Notes: generated from the sequence alone by a model not told the origin. Positions 53,779-61,927 are shown, counted from the first letter of the stretch. The stretch: 64,000 nt of DNA from Alkalihalobacterium chitinilyticum (GCF_029028005.1 NZ_JAOTPO010000016.1:33161-97160); one strand, 5' to 3'. Program-made: numbers and translations.

Positions 53779-54181
53779 GGTCTTCCTCATTCCAAGTTGG
53801 TGCGTTAGAGCCTGTGAGAGCCTCTATGAAGTTCGTTATGTCATGCAGAGGACCTTGAGCTTGGTTATCGCTAAAGATGAATCTATAGAGCATTTCAATC
53901 GCTTTTAACTGGTTTTGTTTCGAAATTTCACGGTTTTCATCATCTAATCCCATAGCAAGTTGATGGAGCTTCTCCTGGATTAATGTATCGTTCTTTACTA
54001 GGTTGTTTTTCTTTTCTTCGAACAGCTCTTCTATCTTTTCCTTAACGCCTGGCATGTTCATTACTCGATAGCCAGAATTATGGTTATTGGCATATCCAGC
54101 TAAACGAGCCGAAAGGGAGGCGTTTAAGGTTCTGACATAATGGTGACAGAATAGCTCCTGCTTTTTATTCAATTGAGTCAT
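53768..54181 (-). CDS. terS: Terminase small subunit
   Basis: The 137-residue protein (TQLNKKQELFCHHYVRTLNASLSARLAGYANNHNSGYRVMNMPGVKEKIEELFEEKKN) is a Terminase_2-type DNA-binding subunit that marks the packaging start; a helix-turn-helix is visible in the KQELFCHHYV...LSARLAGYA segment. The ATG at 54181 follows AGGAGAGAGGTA; the extension upstream is not coding. It overlaps the large-subunit gene. Confidence 0.88.
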   Translation of the reverse strand: MTQLNKKQELFCHHYVRTLNASLSARLAGYANNHNSGYRVMNMPGVKEKIEELFEEKKNNLVKNDTLIQEKLHQLAMGLDDENREISKQNQLKAIEMLYRFIFSDNQAQGPLHDITNFIEALTGSNAPTWNEEDHEQ

Positions 54182-54329
54182 TACCTCTCTCCTTTCGGTA
54201 GATTTCTTTTGTGAGGATGAAAACAGGACATAAACTCTATGGAGGGTTAACGAGGAAATGGAGAGATTATTGTTCATGCCCTGCTTTGGAGGCTTACAAT
54301 CTATTAACAGGTCGGTAGTCTGCTTTTTT

Positions 54330-54845
54330 TCACTTTTTTAATAAATCTCTTATTTGTTCTTCGCTTTTCTTGGTATCACGATAGACTTTTGCAAGTGTCA
54401 CACCATGCTTAGAAGCAATTTGTTGGTATGTCTTGTCTTCCAATATTCGTTCACGTAAGAAAGGCTTGTCCATAAGTAAATTAGTAATCTCGTTTTCCTC
54501 TAGGGTGTCTTCATTTGGGAAAGTAAATGTGTTTTGGAGGGCTTCGTTGTATTCGCATTCACGATGCTGTTGAGAAGCTCTTTTTTCTGAAAGGTTTTTT
54601 ACTAAGCCGCGGATGGCTTGGTTTAAGTAAGAGGTAACTTGTGGTGAGCTATTAAAAATGAGGTTGTTAGCTCTGCTCGTTATCATAATGTAGATTTCGC
54701 TTACGATTTCATCTTCTTCAAAGTGTAGGGTTTTGCTTACGGTTGTTTTAATGATCGAACTTACATATTTGTTCTCAATGAGTTCCAGAAAGGCTTCTGT
54801 GTTGCCAGACTTGAAGTCAATGAAGATAGTCATCAAGTCTCTCAT
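54330..54845 (-). CDS. Sigma-70-like phage regulatory protein (A)
   Basis: The 171-residue protein has a region-2-like N-terminus (FIDFKSGNTEAFLELIENKYVSSIIKTTVSKTLHFEEDEIVSEIYIMITSRANNLIF) and a region-4-like C-terminal helix-turn-helix (ILEDKTYQQIASKHGVTLAKVYRDTKKSEEQIRDLL), the layout of phage late-transcription regulators and ECF-like sigma factors. It lies just upstream of the terminase genes, where late gene activators of Gram-positive phages often are. It overlaps the HNH-like gene by four bases. Confidence 0.6.
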   Translation of the reverse strand: MRDLMTIFIDFKSGNTEAFLELIENKYVSSIIKTTVSKTLHFEEDEIVSEIYIMITSRANNLIFNSSPQVTSYLNQAIRGLVKNLSEKRASQQHRECEYNEALQNTFTFPNEDTLEENEITNLLMDKPFLRERILEDKTYQQIASKHGVTLAKVYRDTKKSEEQIRDLLKK

Positions 54846-55282
54846 ATGGCATTTCTCCTACTGAGAAGCTTTTGACCAGTCCAGCCTCTTTTTAATCTAC
54901 TGTGGAATGTTTTAGGGTTGATACCATACTTCCTGCAAACCTGAGCACAAGTGAATGTTTCATTACCAATCTTGATTAGGCGGTTATTTCTACGGTTGTT
55001 CTGTTGTTCTTGATGAGTTGCAAAGCGACAATTAATAGGTTCATAGTCGCCATTTACATCGATACGATCCAACTGTAATCTGTCGTCATAACCATTCTCC
55101 ATCGCCCAATGATAGAATTCAGCGAAGTCCGATAACCATTGATCACATACCTCAATTCCCCTTCCACCATAGTTGCGATAATTTCTACTGTTTTGGTTAT
55201 AGCAGCGGCGCTTCATGTCATACCAGATTTTATAAAGCCTACGGTTTCTATTGCCTTGTAGGAGACCATGTTTAATTGTCAT
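54842..55282 (-). CDS. HNH-like / AP2-type phage DNA-binding protein
   Basis: The 146-residue protein contains RRLYKIWYDMKRRCYNQNSRNYRNYGGRGIEVCDQWLSDFAEFYHWAMENGYDDRLQLDRIDVNGDYEPINCRFAT, a pattern of phage proteins called HNH or AP2-like: the second half resembles an HNH motif with Leu-Asp-Arg replacing the first histidine, so nuclease activity is uncertain. A C-terminal helix-turn-helix (FTCAQVCRKYGINPKTFHSRLKRG) follows. Such genes spread as homing elements. Overlaps with both neighbours. Confidence 0.65.
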   Translation of the reverse strand: MTIKHGLLQGNRNRRLYKIWYDMKRRCYNQNSRNYRNYGGRGIEVCDQWLSDFAEFYHWAMENGYDDRLQLDRIDVNGDYEPINCRFATHQEQQNNRRNNRLIKIGNETFTCAQVCRKYGINPKTFHSRLKRGWTGQKLLSRRNAI

Positions 55283-55553
55283 TTTGCATCCCTCCTACCT
55301 GTTGTGAATAGGAGTAAATGTCATCAATGATGGACATCCTTTCTTGATGGCTATTAATTTGAGCTATTTGTATAAGCATTCTTATTGCTAAGCGCTGCTC
55401 GATGCTATCCGAAATTGCATAACATCTATTAGCTACTATTTGTGCTTCTTGTACTCTATTTTCTTCAAGATGTATTAACGCATGAGTGAAATACTCATTT
55501 GCTTTCTCCTGTCGTGATATGTCCTGTTTTATTGCTTCAACCATCTTTTCCAT
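55272..55553 (-). CDS. Small helical phage protein
   Basis: The 93-residue protein (KMVEAIKQDISRQEKANEYFTHALIHLEENRVQEAQIVANRCYAISDSIEQRLAIRMLIQIAQ) is helical with TPR-like spacing and unknown role. It overlaps the HNH-like gene by eleven bases and shares its transcript. AGGAGG precedes the ATG. Confidence 0.55.
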   Translation of the reverse strand: MEKMVEAIKQDISRQEKANEYFTHALIHLEENRVQEAQIVANRCYAISDSIEQRLAIRMLIQIAQINSHQERMSIIDDIYSYSQQVGGMQNDN

Positions 55554-55649
55554 TCTCCATTCCTCCTAGAGATTAATAAGACAATTTTTTCTGTCTCAAT
55601 AACTCCATTACTCTGGAATGAAGGCTATTTACACATTTCCTATAAAAAT

Positions 55650-56414
55650 TTATTTAGGGGTATTTTTTTCCTTCAAATATTTAGGTATGAGCCACAGATA
55701 CTCCCTCACATCTTCTTTAAAACGTGCATAATACATATTCAAACTTCCATAAGAAATACTATGTTTCTCAGAAACTGCTTTTATATTTGCAGCTCGGTTA
55801 TTAGAAGTTGTCCGCCATTCTAATCTCTCAATTGCAGAGTCTAAGCAATCATGAATCATTTCAACGTACTTTTCCTTTGGAATTGTCTTATAGTTGTGCA
55901 TCATGTATTGTTCAGAGGCGAAATCTTTAACCATTTCATACAGGAGTTTAGGAAGCTTTTGTTCTTCCTTTTCAACCAGGACGATCTCTGGAGACGGAGC
56001 GTGGTAATCAGAAAGGATCTTTTCATATAAGTATTCATTCTCTGTCAATGAATCGAGGGGAACGAAGTGAGTTCTTCTATATGGATCTTTACTATTATGA
56101 CGTTCGATATTGAGGTAGTTATAATTTAAGTAATCTAGCATTTTCATCCATACTGTCTTAAACCAATATTTTCGTGCCGTATCTATATCATCAGAAAATT
56201 TATCTGATTTTAGTTGTTCGTAGTATTCATAGGCAAATGATAGTGCATCAATCTTTATGTGTGAAAGACTACCTTTATAAGTTACCTCTATTGAATTGTT
56301 ATCGATCCACTTTCTCACCTTGTTCAAAATATAGGGCGTGTAATTTTCAAAGTAGTCATCTGCCCCTACTTTATAGAAGTCAATCATATCTGCTGTAGTT
56401 AATGTTGTTGTCAT
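55650..56414 (-). CDS. Sigma-70-like phage regulatory protein (B)
   Basis: The 254-residue protein has a central segment like sigma region 2 (ARKYWFKTVWMKMLDYLNYNYLNIERHNSKDPYRR) and a C-terminal helix-turn-helix like region 4 (NNRAANIKAVSEKHSISYGSLNMYYARFKEDVREYL). It is the first minus-strand gene left of the ApeA gene and may start the cascade that leads to the late operon, with protein A as the second step. AGGAGGCTGGTTATG precedes the start. This assignment is from layout only. Confidence 0.5.
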   Translation of the reverse strand: MTTTLTTADMIDFYKVGADDYFENYTPYILNKVRKWIDNNSIEVTYKGSLSHIKIDALSFAYEYYEQLKSDKFSDDIDTARKYWFKTVWMKMLDYLNYNYLNIERHNSKDPYRRTHFVPLDSLTENEYLYEKILSDYHAPSPEIVLVEKEEQKLPKLLYEMVKDFASEQYMMHNYKTIPKEKYVEMIHDCLDSAIERLEWRTTSNNRAANIKAVSEKHSISYGSLNMYYARFKEDVREYLWLIPKYLKEKNTPK

Positions 56415-56556
56415 AACCAGCCTCCTCTTTACTGGTTTAACAGTTTTCCTTTAAATTATTTTTCAGTGCTACCTATATCCTATAAAATAAAAGGAGATGT
56501 TAATATTAAAATAACTAATTGTAGAAAAGTAGAGATTGAAATAGGAGATGGGGATA

Positions 56557-57972
56557 ATGAATGTGAGTTTATCAGCAACTGGATCTTGGAAAGTAGATAA
56601 TTCTAATCAACAGTATTACGGTGACTTATACTTAAACAAAGATGAAGGAGGGATAGTTCTTTATATTCGAATACCTAATAGCGGCCCTATGATGAGTTAT
56701 TTGGAACTACCTCTCACCATCCCTTTCATTACCGGAACGACAGCAAATGGAGCGGAAATTACACTTGTTGATTGTGTACGAATAAGTACCGAAAGCAGGA
56801 TTGGTTCTGAAGAAATATTCGGTTACCAAGCAACATTTATGTTTAATGGTGTTGCATTCGAAAAAGAAGAAGATATCAGCTTTACAAAAATGAAAATTAG
56901 TATTCCAGGAATAATTCAATGGGGAGATACCTCAAACTATGTAATCCCTGAAATAGGCGATAAAGAAACTCTTATAGGGTTAAAGACTATAGAGCCCATA
57001 GAAATATACTCATGTGAAGATTACACTTTAACTTACGAGTTAACCTTTAGCTATCCATTTGAAATGATGAAAGAGGAAATTACCCTAGAACAAGTTCCAT
57101 ACCTTGTTATTGAAGCTCAGTCGCCCCATCAATTAGAATGGTTCATCAAAATAGGCAATCAAATGAAAACTCTTATAGAGATAGCTATGGGTAGCCCATT
57201 GGGATTCAATACTATGATTGTAGAATCTCCTGAAGTATATCATGAGTTTGAAGATGGTAAGAAACGTATTCGTCCGTTAGAAGTTGTTCATGCATATACA
57301 CAAAACAAAATTAAAGAAAACAACAATAAAAGAATATTAAAACATGAATTTTTATTTAATTTAAGCGAGCTTAATCAAGCAAATTTTCAAAAATGGCAAG
57401 AAATATCGACCATTATGGAACCAATAATAGAATTGTATATCGACAGCTTATACAACCGTAAATTGTCAGTAAGTCGACATTTTTTGAATATGATACAAGC
57501 ATTAGAAACCTATCATTCTCGTAGAATTACCTACTCTCTTCGTGACTATAAGAAAAGAGTAGAACAATTACTGGAATTAAGACACGAATCCTTTCGAGAG
57601 GAAGATAAGAAGTTTCTATTAGGGGGTTGTAAAGACTTTGTCACATTAAGATGTCGCCTAGCTCACCTGTTACTAGCAGACTATAGATTCTGCTTTCATA
57701 CTGGCGATTTCAAATTAAAAGACTTTCCACAGATAGTTGCTAATACAAGGAATTACTATACTCACTATAATCAAAACCTAGAACATAAAGCTCTAAAAGG
57801 AGAAGAGTTAATAACCGCATTCCATATCCTCCGAAACATACTAGAATTCTACTTACTAAAAGAGTTGGGGTTTGAAGAGGAATTTATTCATGAAAGAATT
57901 AGAGAAAGAATAAGGCCCATAATGACTAACATTGAAATAAAGAAGGCCAATAAGCGAAAATATGATAAATAA
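56557..57972 (+). CDS. ApeA-like HEPN anti-phage protein
   Basis: The 471-residue protein has a beta-rich N-terminal half (SLSATGSWKVDNSNQQYYGDLYLNKDEGGIVLYIRIP) of ApeA_NTD type and a helical C-terminal Apea-like HEPN domain with the catalytic motif RNYYTH (R-x4-H, residues 398-403) in VANTRNYYTHYNQNLEHKALKGEELITAFHILRNILEFYLLKELG. ApeA-type HEPN proteins are single-gene defences thought to cleave RNA on infection. It is the only structural-region gene on the plus strand, is AT-rich and has its own terminator, so it is probably independent cargo. GGAG lies 9 nt before the ATG at 56557. Confidence 0.78.
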   Translation: MNVSLSATGSWKVDNSNQQYYGDLYLNKDEGGIVLYIRIPNSGPMMSYLELPLTIPFITGTTANGAEITLVDCVRISTESRIGSEEIFGYQATFMFNGVAFEKEEDISFTKMKISIPGIIQWGDTSNYVIPEIGDKETLIGLKTIEPIEIYSCEDYTLTYELTFSYPFEMMKEEITLEQVPYLVIEAQSPHQLEWFIKIGNQMKTLIEIAMGSPLGFNTMIVESPEVYHEFEDGKKRIRPLEVVHAYTQNKIKENNNKRILKHEFLFNLSELNQANFQKWQEISTIMEPIIELYIDSLYNRKLSVSRHFLNMIQALETYHSRRITYSLRDYKKRVEQLLELRHESFREEDKKFLLGGCKDFVTLRCRLAHLLLADYRFCFHTGDFKLKDFPQIVANTRNYYTHYNQNLEHKALKGEELITAFHILRNILEFYLLKELGFEEEFIHERIRERIRPIMTNIEIKKANKRKYDK

Positions 57973-57976
57973 CTTC

Positions 57977-58008
57977 TAGGGCGCCTTTGACAAGGCGCTC
58001 CTTTTTAT
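57977..58008 (+). terminator. Terminator after the ApeA-like gene
   Basis: GCGCCTT/AAGGCGC hairpin followed by CTTTTT. Confidence 0.85.
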
Positions 58009-58049
58009 CTATTATTTAATTAGGATTATTTTATTGTCTTTGGTGTGAG

Positions 58050-59087
58050 CTATTTAGCTTGCGCCTCTTTTTTGTCTTTTGTGCTATTTTGTTCCATCGA
58101 TTGTTCAAATGAAAAAAGATGGCCTACTTTTGAAATGAACAGTTCTTTATCTTCATCCACAATAAATTCCTGGAAAGCTTCTCTAACACTTTCTAACTCT
58201 ATTTTATTTACACCACTGGCTGGTCCGATATAGTTAGCCCCCTCTACTTCTGCCCATAATGTCAATGTTGAAACTGTACTTGGAATAGGCTTATCCTCTA
58301 CCTCAAACGATTCTTCAATGCTAAGGTATAAATCATCCTCATGAACTTTTTCAAATTCAGTGATTTCTTTTTGTGCATTTTGTACTTTTTCCTCAAGGAC
58401 AGCTATTCTAACCTCTTCTACAATATCCAACGCTGATGGATCTGTGTTAGTAGTTGTTCGTTGAGCTTGATAAGCCTGCTCGATGGCATTCCTGTAAGCA
58501 TTAGAAGTTAGCTCCCCTTCTTCTATAAACTTTTTAGATTTAATCTTTTCATACTCACTCTTCTTAACAGTCATGGCTTCCCATAGATACTCTCGAAACA
58601 GGCCATATAATTCTACTGATAATCTTGCAGCTGGCTTTCGGTAGCAAGGGTTAATGTAATACTCCACTCGCTCTAATTTATCGTTGTAGCTTTCTTTAAT
58701 AAGCTGCAACCTTTTAAGCTTAGCCATAAACCTCTGGAGCTCCTTCCTTTCCATAATGTCAACAATCTCTGCTATTTCCATAAAATCTGCAGCCTTAGCC
58801 ACTTTACGCTTGTTGACGACTATCATGTTTTGACTGTTGATATTCTTGTCTCGAATTAACTGTTGAAACCTTCTAACATCGGCAGCTGAGAATTTTGAAT
58901 TCTTACTTATCCCCTCTGACTCTTGTTCCTTTTCAAATAACTCCCAAATGTCATGTGGAGCTGAATACTTCTTTGGAAAGAATGGCACGCCACCATTCGC
59001 ATACACCTCTTTTAACTGGATTTCATCAAGCTTTGCTAAATACTCTCCCTTTTCGTTAACTAATAACTTTACAATTTTATTTGCCAT
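58050..59087 (-). CDS. Possible replication initiator (winged-helix, RepL-like)
   Basis: The 345-residue protein has an N-terminal part (KYSAPHDIWELFEKEQESEGISKNSKFSAADVRRFQQLIRDKNINSQN), a middle winged-helix-like segment (MIVVNKRKVAKAADFMEIAEIVDIMERKELQRFMAKLKRLQLIKE then YYINPCYRKPAARLSVELYGLFREYLWE, the I/FNP pattern of some plasmid replication proteins) and a long helical C-terminus ending in a charged tail. It is divergent from a CopG-type gene, a pairing known in plasmids (copy-number control). The ATG at 59087 follows GAGGGAGTGGGCGGG. A transcription factor is an alternative. Confidence 0.4.
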   Translation of the reverse strand: MANKIVKLLVNEKGEYLAKLDEIQLKEVYANGGVPFFPKKYSAPHDIWELFEKEQESEGISKNSKFSAADVRRFQQLIRDKNINSQNMIVVNKRKVAKAADFMEIAEIVDIMERKELQRFMAKLKRLQLIKESYNDKLERVEYYINPCYRKPAARLSVELYGLFREYLWEAMTVKKSEYEKIKSKKFIEEGELTSNAYRNAIEQAYQAQRTTTNTDPSALDIVEEVRIAVLEEKVQNAQKEITEFEKVHEDDLYLSIEESFEVEDKPIPSTVSTLTLWAEVEGANYIGPASGVNKIELESVREAFQEFIVDEDKELFISKVGHLFSFEQSMEQNSTKDKKEAQAK

Positions 59088-59186
59088 CCCGCCCACTCCC
59101 TCGTTTATCTCTTAATAGCTGTATTACTAGTAAATATTCCTTTATCCACATTGACCCGAACAAATTGTTGTTTCTATTTATGATTT

Positions 59187-59243
59187 TAATACGTATATAC
59201 GTATTACGTCAATACTCATTTACTTATATACGTATATACGGTA
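59187..59243. promoter_or_regulatory. Divergent operator: 20-bp palindrome plus partial second copy
   Basis: TAATACGTATATACGTATTA is a perfect 20-bp palindrome at 59,187-59,206. ATACGTATATACG recurs at 59,228-59,240, just before the CopG start. Paired TACGTA-type palindromes are what a ribbon-helix-helix repressor binds; the sites lie in the gap between the two divergent genes. Confidence 0.75.
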
Positions 59244-59265
59244 AAATATTATTGAGGTGAACGAT

Positions 59266-59409
59266 ATGAGAAAAAAATTCACAACTACTCTGGACGAAGA
59301 GTTGATAAAGAAAATTAAACTGCGTGCCATTCAAGAAGACACGGACGTCTCTAAACTTCTTGAAAAGTTGATCCAAGAATACCTTTATGAGAAAACAGAA
59401 AAAGAGTAA
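59266..59409 (+). CDS. CopG/Arc-type ribbon-helix-helix repressor (47 residues)
   Basis: MRKKFTTTLDEELIKKIKLR, then AIQEDTDVSKLLEKLIQEYL and YEKTEKE: beta strand (KKFTTTL), then two helices, the complete RHH fold. GAGGTGA is 5 nt before the ATG. It is divergent from the RepL-like gene with palindromic sites between them, so it probably represses both promoters as plasmid CopG proteins do. It is the only recognisable repressor in the prophage. Confidence 0.78.
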   Translation: MRKKFTTTLDEELIKKIKLRAIQEDTDVSKLLEKLIQEYLYEKTEKE

Positions 59410-59411
59410 GC

Positions 59412-59459
59412 AAAAAAGCCTAACCCAATGAAACTTTCAGATGGTTAAGGCTTTTTTTC
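59412..59459. terminator. Terminator after the CopG-type gene
   Basis: AAAAAAGCCTAACC pairs with GGTTAAGGCTTTTTT around a long loop, active in either direction. Confidence 0.82.
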
Positions 59460-59482
59460 ATATAAGATTATGGGCAAAAAAC

Positions 59483-59533
59483 GGGGGGATTTTTCCCACT
59501 CTATTTAGATAACGTGGGAATTTTCCCCACTTG
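59483..59533. repeat. Paired GGGRATTTTTCCCAC repeats
   Basis: GGGGGGATTTTTCCCAC and, 14 bp later, GTGGGAATTTTCCCCAC: each is a hairpin-like dyad and together they also pair with one another (CCCAC/GTGGG). Confidence 0.65.
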
Positions 59534-59787
59534 CTTTTTCATTATTACCAATGCTTCGGAGCCGTTTTTGAGAGAGTGTTCCTTACTATTGTATTAAGTA
59601 CAAGCTTCTCTACCTCAACCTCTACTCTACTACTTCGTCACGAGATGATCCCCTTGGGATCCCTCGTTCCTCTATGCTGCATTGAGTATTCATTTATGTA
59701 GTTCAAGGGCCGGCCGCCCCATACGTGTGATGTAGCTAGTTTTGCAGATACAGTTTGGCTATTAATAAACATGCTTTTCTTAACAGC

Positions 59788-59957
59788 TAAAAGCTACTTG
59801 AAATTCAGGCATCTTTTATTCCTTAAGAAGCTACTAGGCCGCCGCCACGAGTCTTTATTGAATACAAACAGCTTCATTATCATAAGGTAGCTTTTCCGTA
59901 CTCAGAATCGTCTTAGGCGCCGCCTCAAGATGTTTTATGAATAAAAAAGCTACTAAA
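59788..59957. repeat. Imperfect repeats with GCTACT and TAGGCGCCGCC cores
   Basis: AGCTACT (or complement) occurs at 59,791, 59,829, 59,886 and 59,948; TAGGCCGCCGCC (59,834) and TAGGCGCCGCC (59,913) are followed by similar TTTTATtGAATA tracts. The layout suggests binding sites (replication origin iterons or regulatory sites). Confidence 0.5.
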
Positions 59958-60141
59958 AACTTCGAAAACTGAATTAGATATTGGCAAGGCATAAACATAG
60001 GTACAGTTGCAAACCTCTCCAAAAATTTTATTATGAGCAGATTGGATTGACAACTTTTCGAGTATTTTATAAATTGTAAGTAAGCAATTAAATATTGAAT
60101 TTACTACATTAGAAAACTTTAAATAATACACACACAGATAA

Positions 60142-60208
60142 AACGCGAATGCGATAAGTCAATAACAGCTTCTTACAAGAAGTCTGTTCTTATCGGTCGC
60201 GTTTTTTT
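60142..60208 (+). terminator. Long hairpin with T run
   Basis: AACGCGA-ATG-CGATAAG pairs with CTTATCG-G-TCGCGTT and ends in TTTTTTT; the loop contains a second stem CTTCTT/AAGAAG. No gene precedes it closely, so it may end a noncoding transcript. Confidence 0.7.
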
Positions 60209-60324
60209 GTTTGGATTTATATACCCCACAAATAACGGACCATACGCCACTGACGATAAGGTTGCTAATTTAGCTACTATTGCCTAATGCAATAGCATCT
60301 CACTTTACACTGGAGGAAAATTTC

Positions 60325-60642
60325 ATGCAACAACTATCAGTTAATCTAACTATCCCTATCCCAAGTGATTCAGTACTTATCTCAAAAGCAGAACTGGAAG
60401 AATTAAAACAGCAACAATTAGTTGGACTTTATTGGTCAATGAAAGACCTTGAAACAAGAGTTAATCGAAAGCAAGTATGGATTAAACAGAACATCCTTTA
60501 TCCTTCAAAGTTTCGAGAGCAGCTTGATGTTGATTCAGGTGGATTTGTCTTCTATCCCAAAACTAAAGGGCAAACATGGTCCTTTCATGCATCAAAAATG
60601 GCGGAGTTTTTGGAGAATAATTTTCACCGAATATTTTCTTAG
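60325..60642 (+). CDS. DUF771 phage protein, possible excisionase
   Basis: The 105-residue protein (QQLSVNLTIPIPSDSVLISKAELEELKQQQLVGLYWSMKDLETRVNRKQVWIKQNILYPSKFREQLDVDSGGFVFYPKTKGQTWSFHASKMAEFLENNF) matches DUF771. The middle (WSMKDLETRVNRKQVWIKQNIL) is a helix-turn-helix like that of MerR/excisionase proteins. GGAGG lies 8 nt before the ATG at 60325; the frame opens 15 codons earlier without a site. Position just before the integrase gene, same strand, fits a directionality factor, but DUF771 proteins also occur elsewhere. Confidence 0.7.
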   Translation: MQQLSVNLTIPIPSDSVLISKAELEELKQQQLVGLYWSMKDLETRVNRKQVWIKQNILYPSKFREQLDVDSGGFVFYPKTKGQTWSFHASKMAEFLENNFHRIFS

Positions 60643-60710
60643 TACTACCTTTAATTACTGTTCTATCGGAAAAGGATTCACTACAACTTTGAAATAAAAA
60701 TTGTTATGAT

Positions 60711-60741
60711 AAGGGTGACCTATCTCAGCCTGGCCACCCTT
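60711..60741 (+). promoter_or_regulatory. Hairpin in the integrase leader
   Basis: AAGGGTG/CACCCTT stem with further GACC/GGCC pairing, ending 24 bp before the int start; no T run follows. It may control int expression or be an operator. Confidence 0.4.
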
Positions 60742-60765
60742 ACCAATAAAAAGTGAGGGGAAAGT

Positions 60766-61875
60766 ATGGCTAGCATTCAAAAACGAGGAAAAACCTATCA
60801 ATATACTGTCAGTCATTATGTAAATGGTAAAGCACAACCTTTAAGAAAAGGAGGGTTCAGAACAAAAAAAGAGGCTCAAATAGCTGGGGCAGAAGTGGAA
60901 GCCCAATTGAGTAAAGGAATTGTTCCCCATCTGATGCCAGCACCTATAGATGAGTATTTTGATAAGTGGGTTAAGCTCTACAAATCTACTTTAAGTGTTA
61001 CAACCCAACGACATTATCAATATACATCCAAGGCAATCAAAGCATATTTCGGGAGCACACCTTTACAAGAGATTACTAGACACGATTATCAGATGTTTTT
61101 AAACGAGTATGGCTCTAACAAAGCACGGGAAACCGTAGAAAAGTTAAATACTCATATCCGTGCTTGTGTAAAGGATGCAGTTGAAGAGCAGATTATACAC
61201 CATGATTTCACAAGAAAAGCTAAATTAACATGGACAACGCCTTCTAAAAGGTCTATTGAGAAACATCTGAATTATCAAGAGAGTGAGCTACTTTTAAGAG
61301 AAATTCGGAACAGGCTTGATAAAGGATTGGGCTACTCCTTATTACTTTTAGCTTTGACTTCAGGTATGCGTTTTGCTGAGTTAGTCGGACTTACACGAAG
61401 TGATTTTGACTTTGTAAAAAACACAATCACCATTAGTAAAACGTGGGGCTATATGAAAAGAAGTCCAGAAGGGTTTGGTCCAACAAAAAACGAACAATCA
61501 AATCGAACAATAAAAATGGATCAACGAACAATGCTTCATTTCAAAAAGTTGTTTGCATCCACACCTAACAATATTCATAAATTAGTTTTTTACAGTCCTA
61601 AGTCTAAATACAAAGTCATTTGCAATACGGCGGCAAACAATCTTTTAAAGAAAGTCTTAACTGAACTTGGCATAGAACCAATAACGATGCATGGGCTCAG
61701 GCACACGCACGCCAGTGTTCTCCTGTATAAAAAAGTTTCAATATATTATGTAAGTGAGCGCTTGGGTCACAGCGATATTGAGACAACTTTAAAAGAATAT
61801 ACCCACGTAATTAAGGAGTTACGTGAAGAAGATGAGCTAGGAACGGTGAAAACATTTGAAGAAATGGTTGTGTAA
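60766..61875 (+). CDS. int: Tyrosine-type site-specific integrase
   Basis: The 369-residue integrase has an N-terminal AP2-like arm-binding domain (SIQKRGKTYQYTVSHYVNGKAQPLRKGGFRTKKEAQIAGAEVEAQL), a SAM-like core-binding domain (about 60-155) and the catalytic domain with R202 (SGMRFAEL), H309 and R312 (MHGLRHTHAS), H335 (LGHSDIETT) and Y345 (EYTHV). It is 132 bp from attR, inside which the tRNA-Leu gene is restored. AAGTGAGGGGAAAGT precedes the ATG. All catalytic residues are present, so the protein should be active. Confidence 0.95.
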   Translation: MASIQKRGKTYQYTVSHYVNGKAQPLRKGGFRTKKEAQIAGAEVEAQLSKGIVPHLMPAPIDEYFDKWVKLYKSTLSVTTQRHYQYTSKAIKAYFGSTPLQEITRHDYQMFLNEYGSNKARETVEKLNTHIRACVKDAVEEQIIHHDFTRKAKLTWTTPSKRSIEKHLNYQESELLLREIRNRLDKGLGYSLLLLALTSGMRFAELVGLTRSDFDFVKNTITISKTWGYMKRSPEGFGPTKNEQSNRTIKMDQRTMLHFKKLFASTPNNIHKLVFYSPKSKYKVICNTAANNLLKKVLTELGIEPITMHGLRHTHASVLLYKKVSIYYVSERLGHSDIETTLKEYTHVIKELREEDELGTVKTFEEMVV

Positions 61876-61888
61876 TATTTGTGTAATA
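61869..61888 (+). repeat. Candidate integrase arm-type site, right
   Basis: Exact second copy of the 20-bp TGTGTAATATTTGTGTAATA sequence, overlapping the int stop codon. Confidence 0.65.
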
Positions 61889-61927
61889 TCTAATGATTTT
61901 CTATGATTTCCACAGTTATCTGCAAAC

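Larger units (their letters stand above)
59410..60324. other. Noncoding prophage region with several repeats
   Basis: About 900 bp without a convincing gene: a terminator at the left, a GGGGATTTTTCCCAC repeat pair, a stretch of imperfect GCTACT/TAGGCGCCGCC repeats and a long hairpin. A minus-strand frame at 59,925-60,131 has no ribosome site and is not accepted. Confidence 0.5.
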
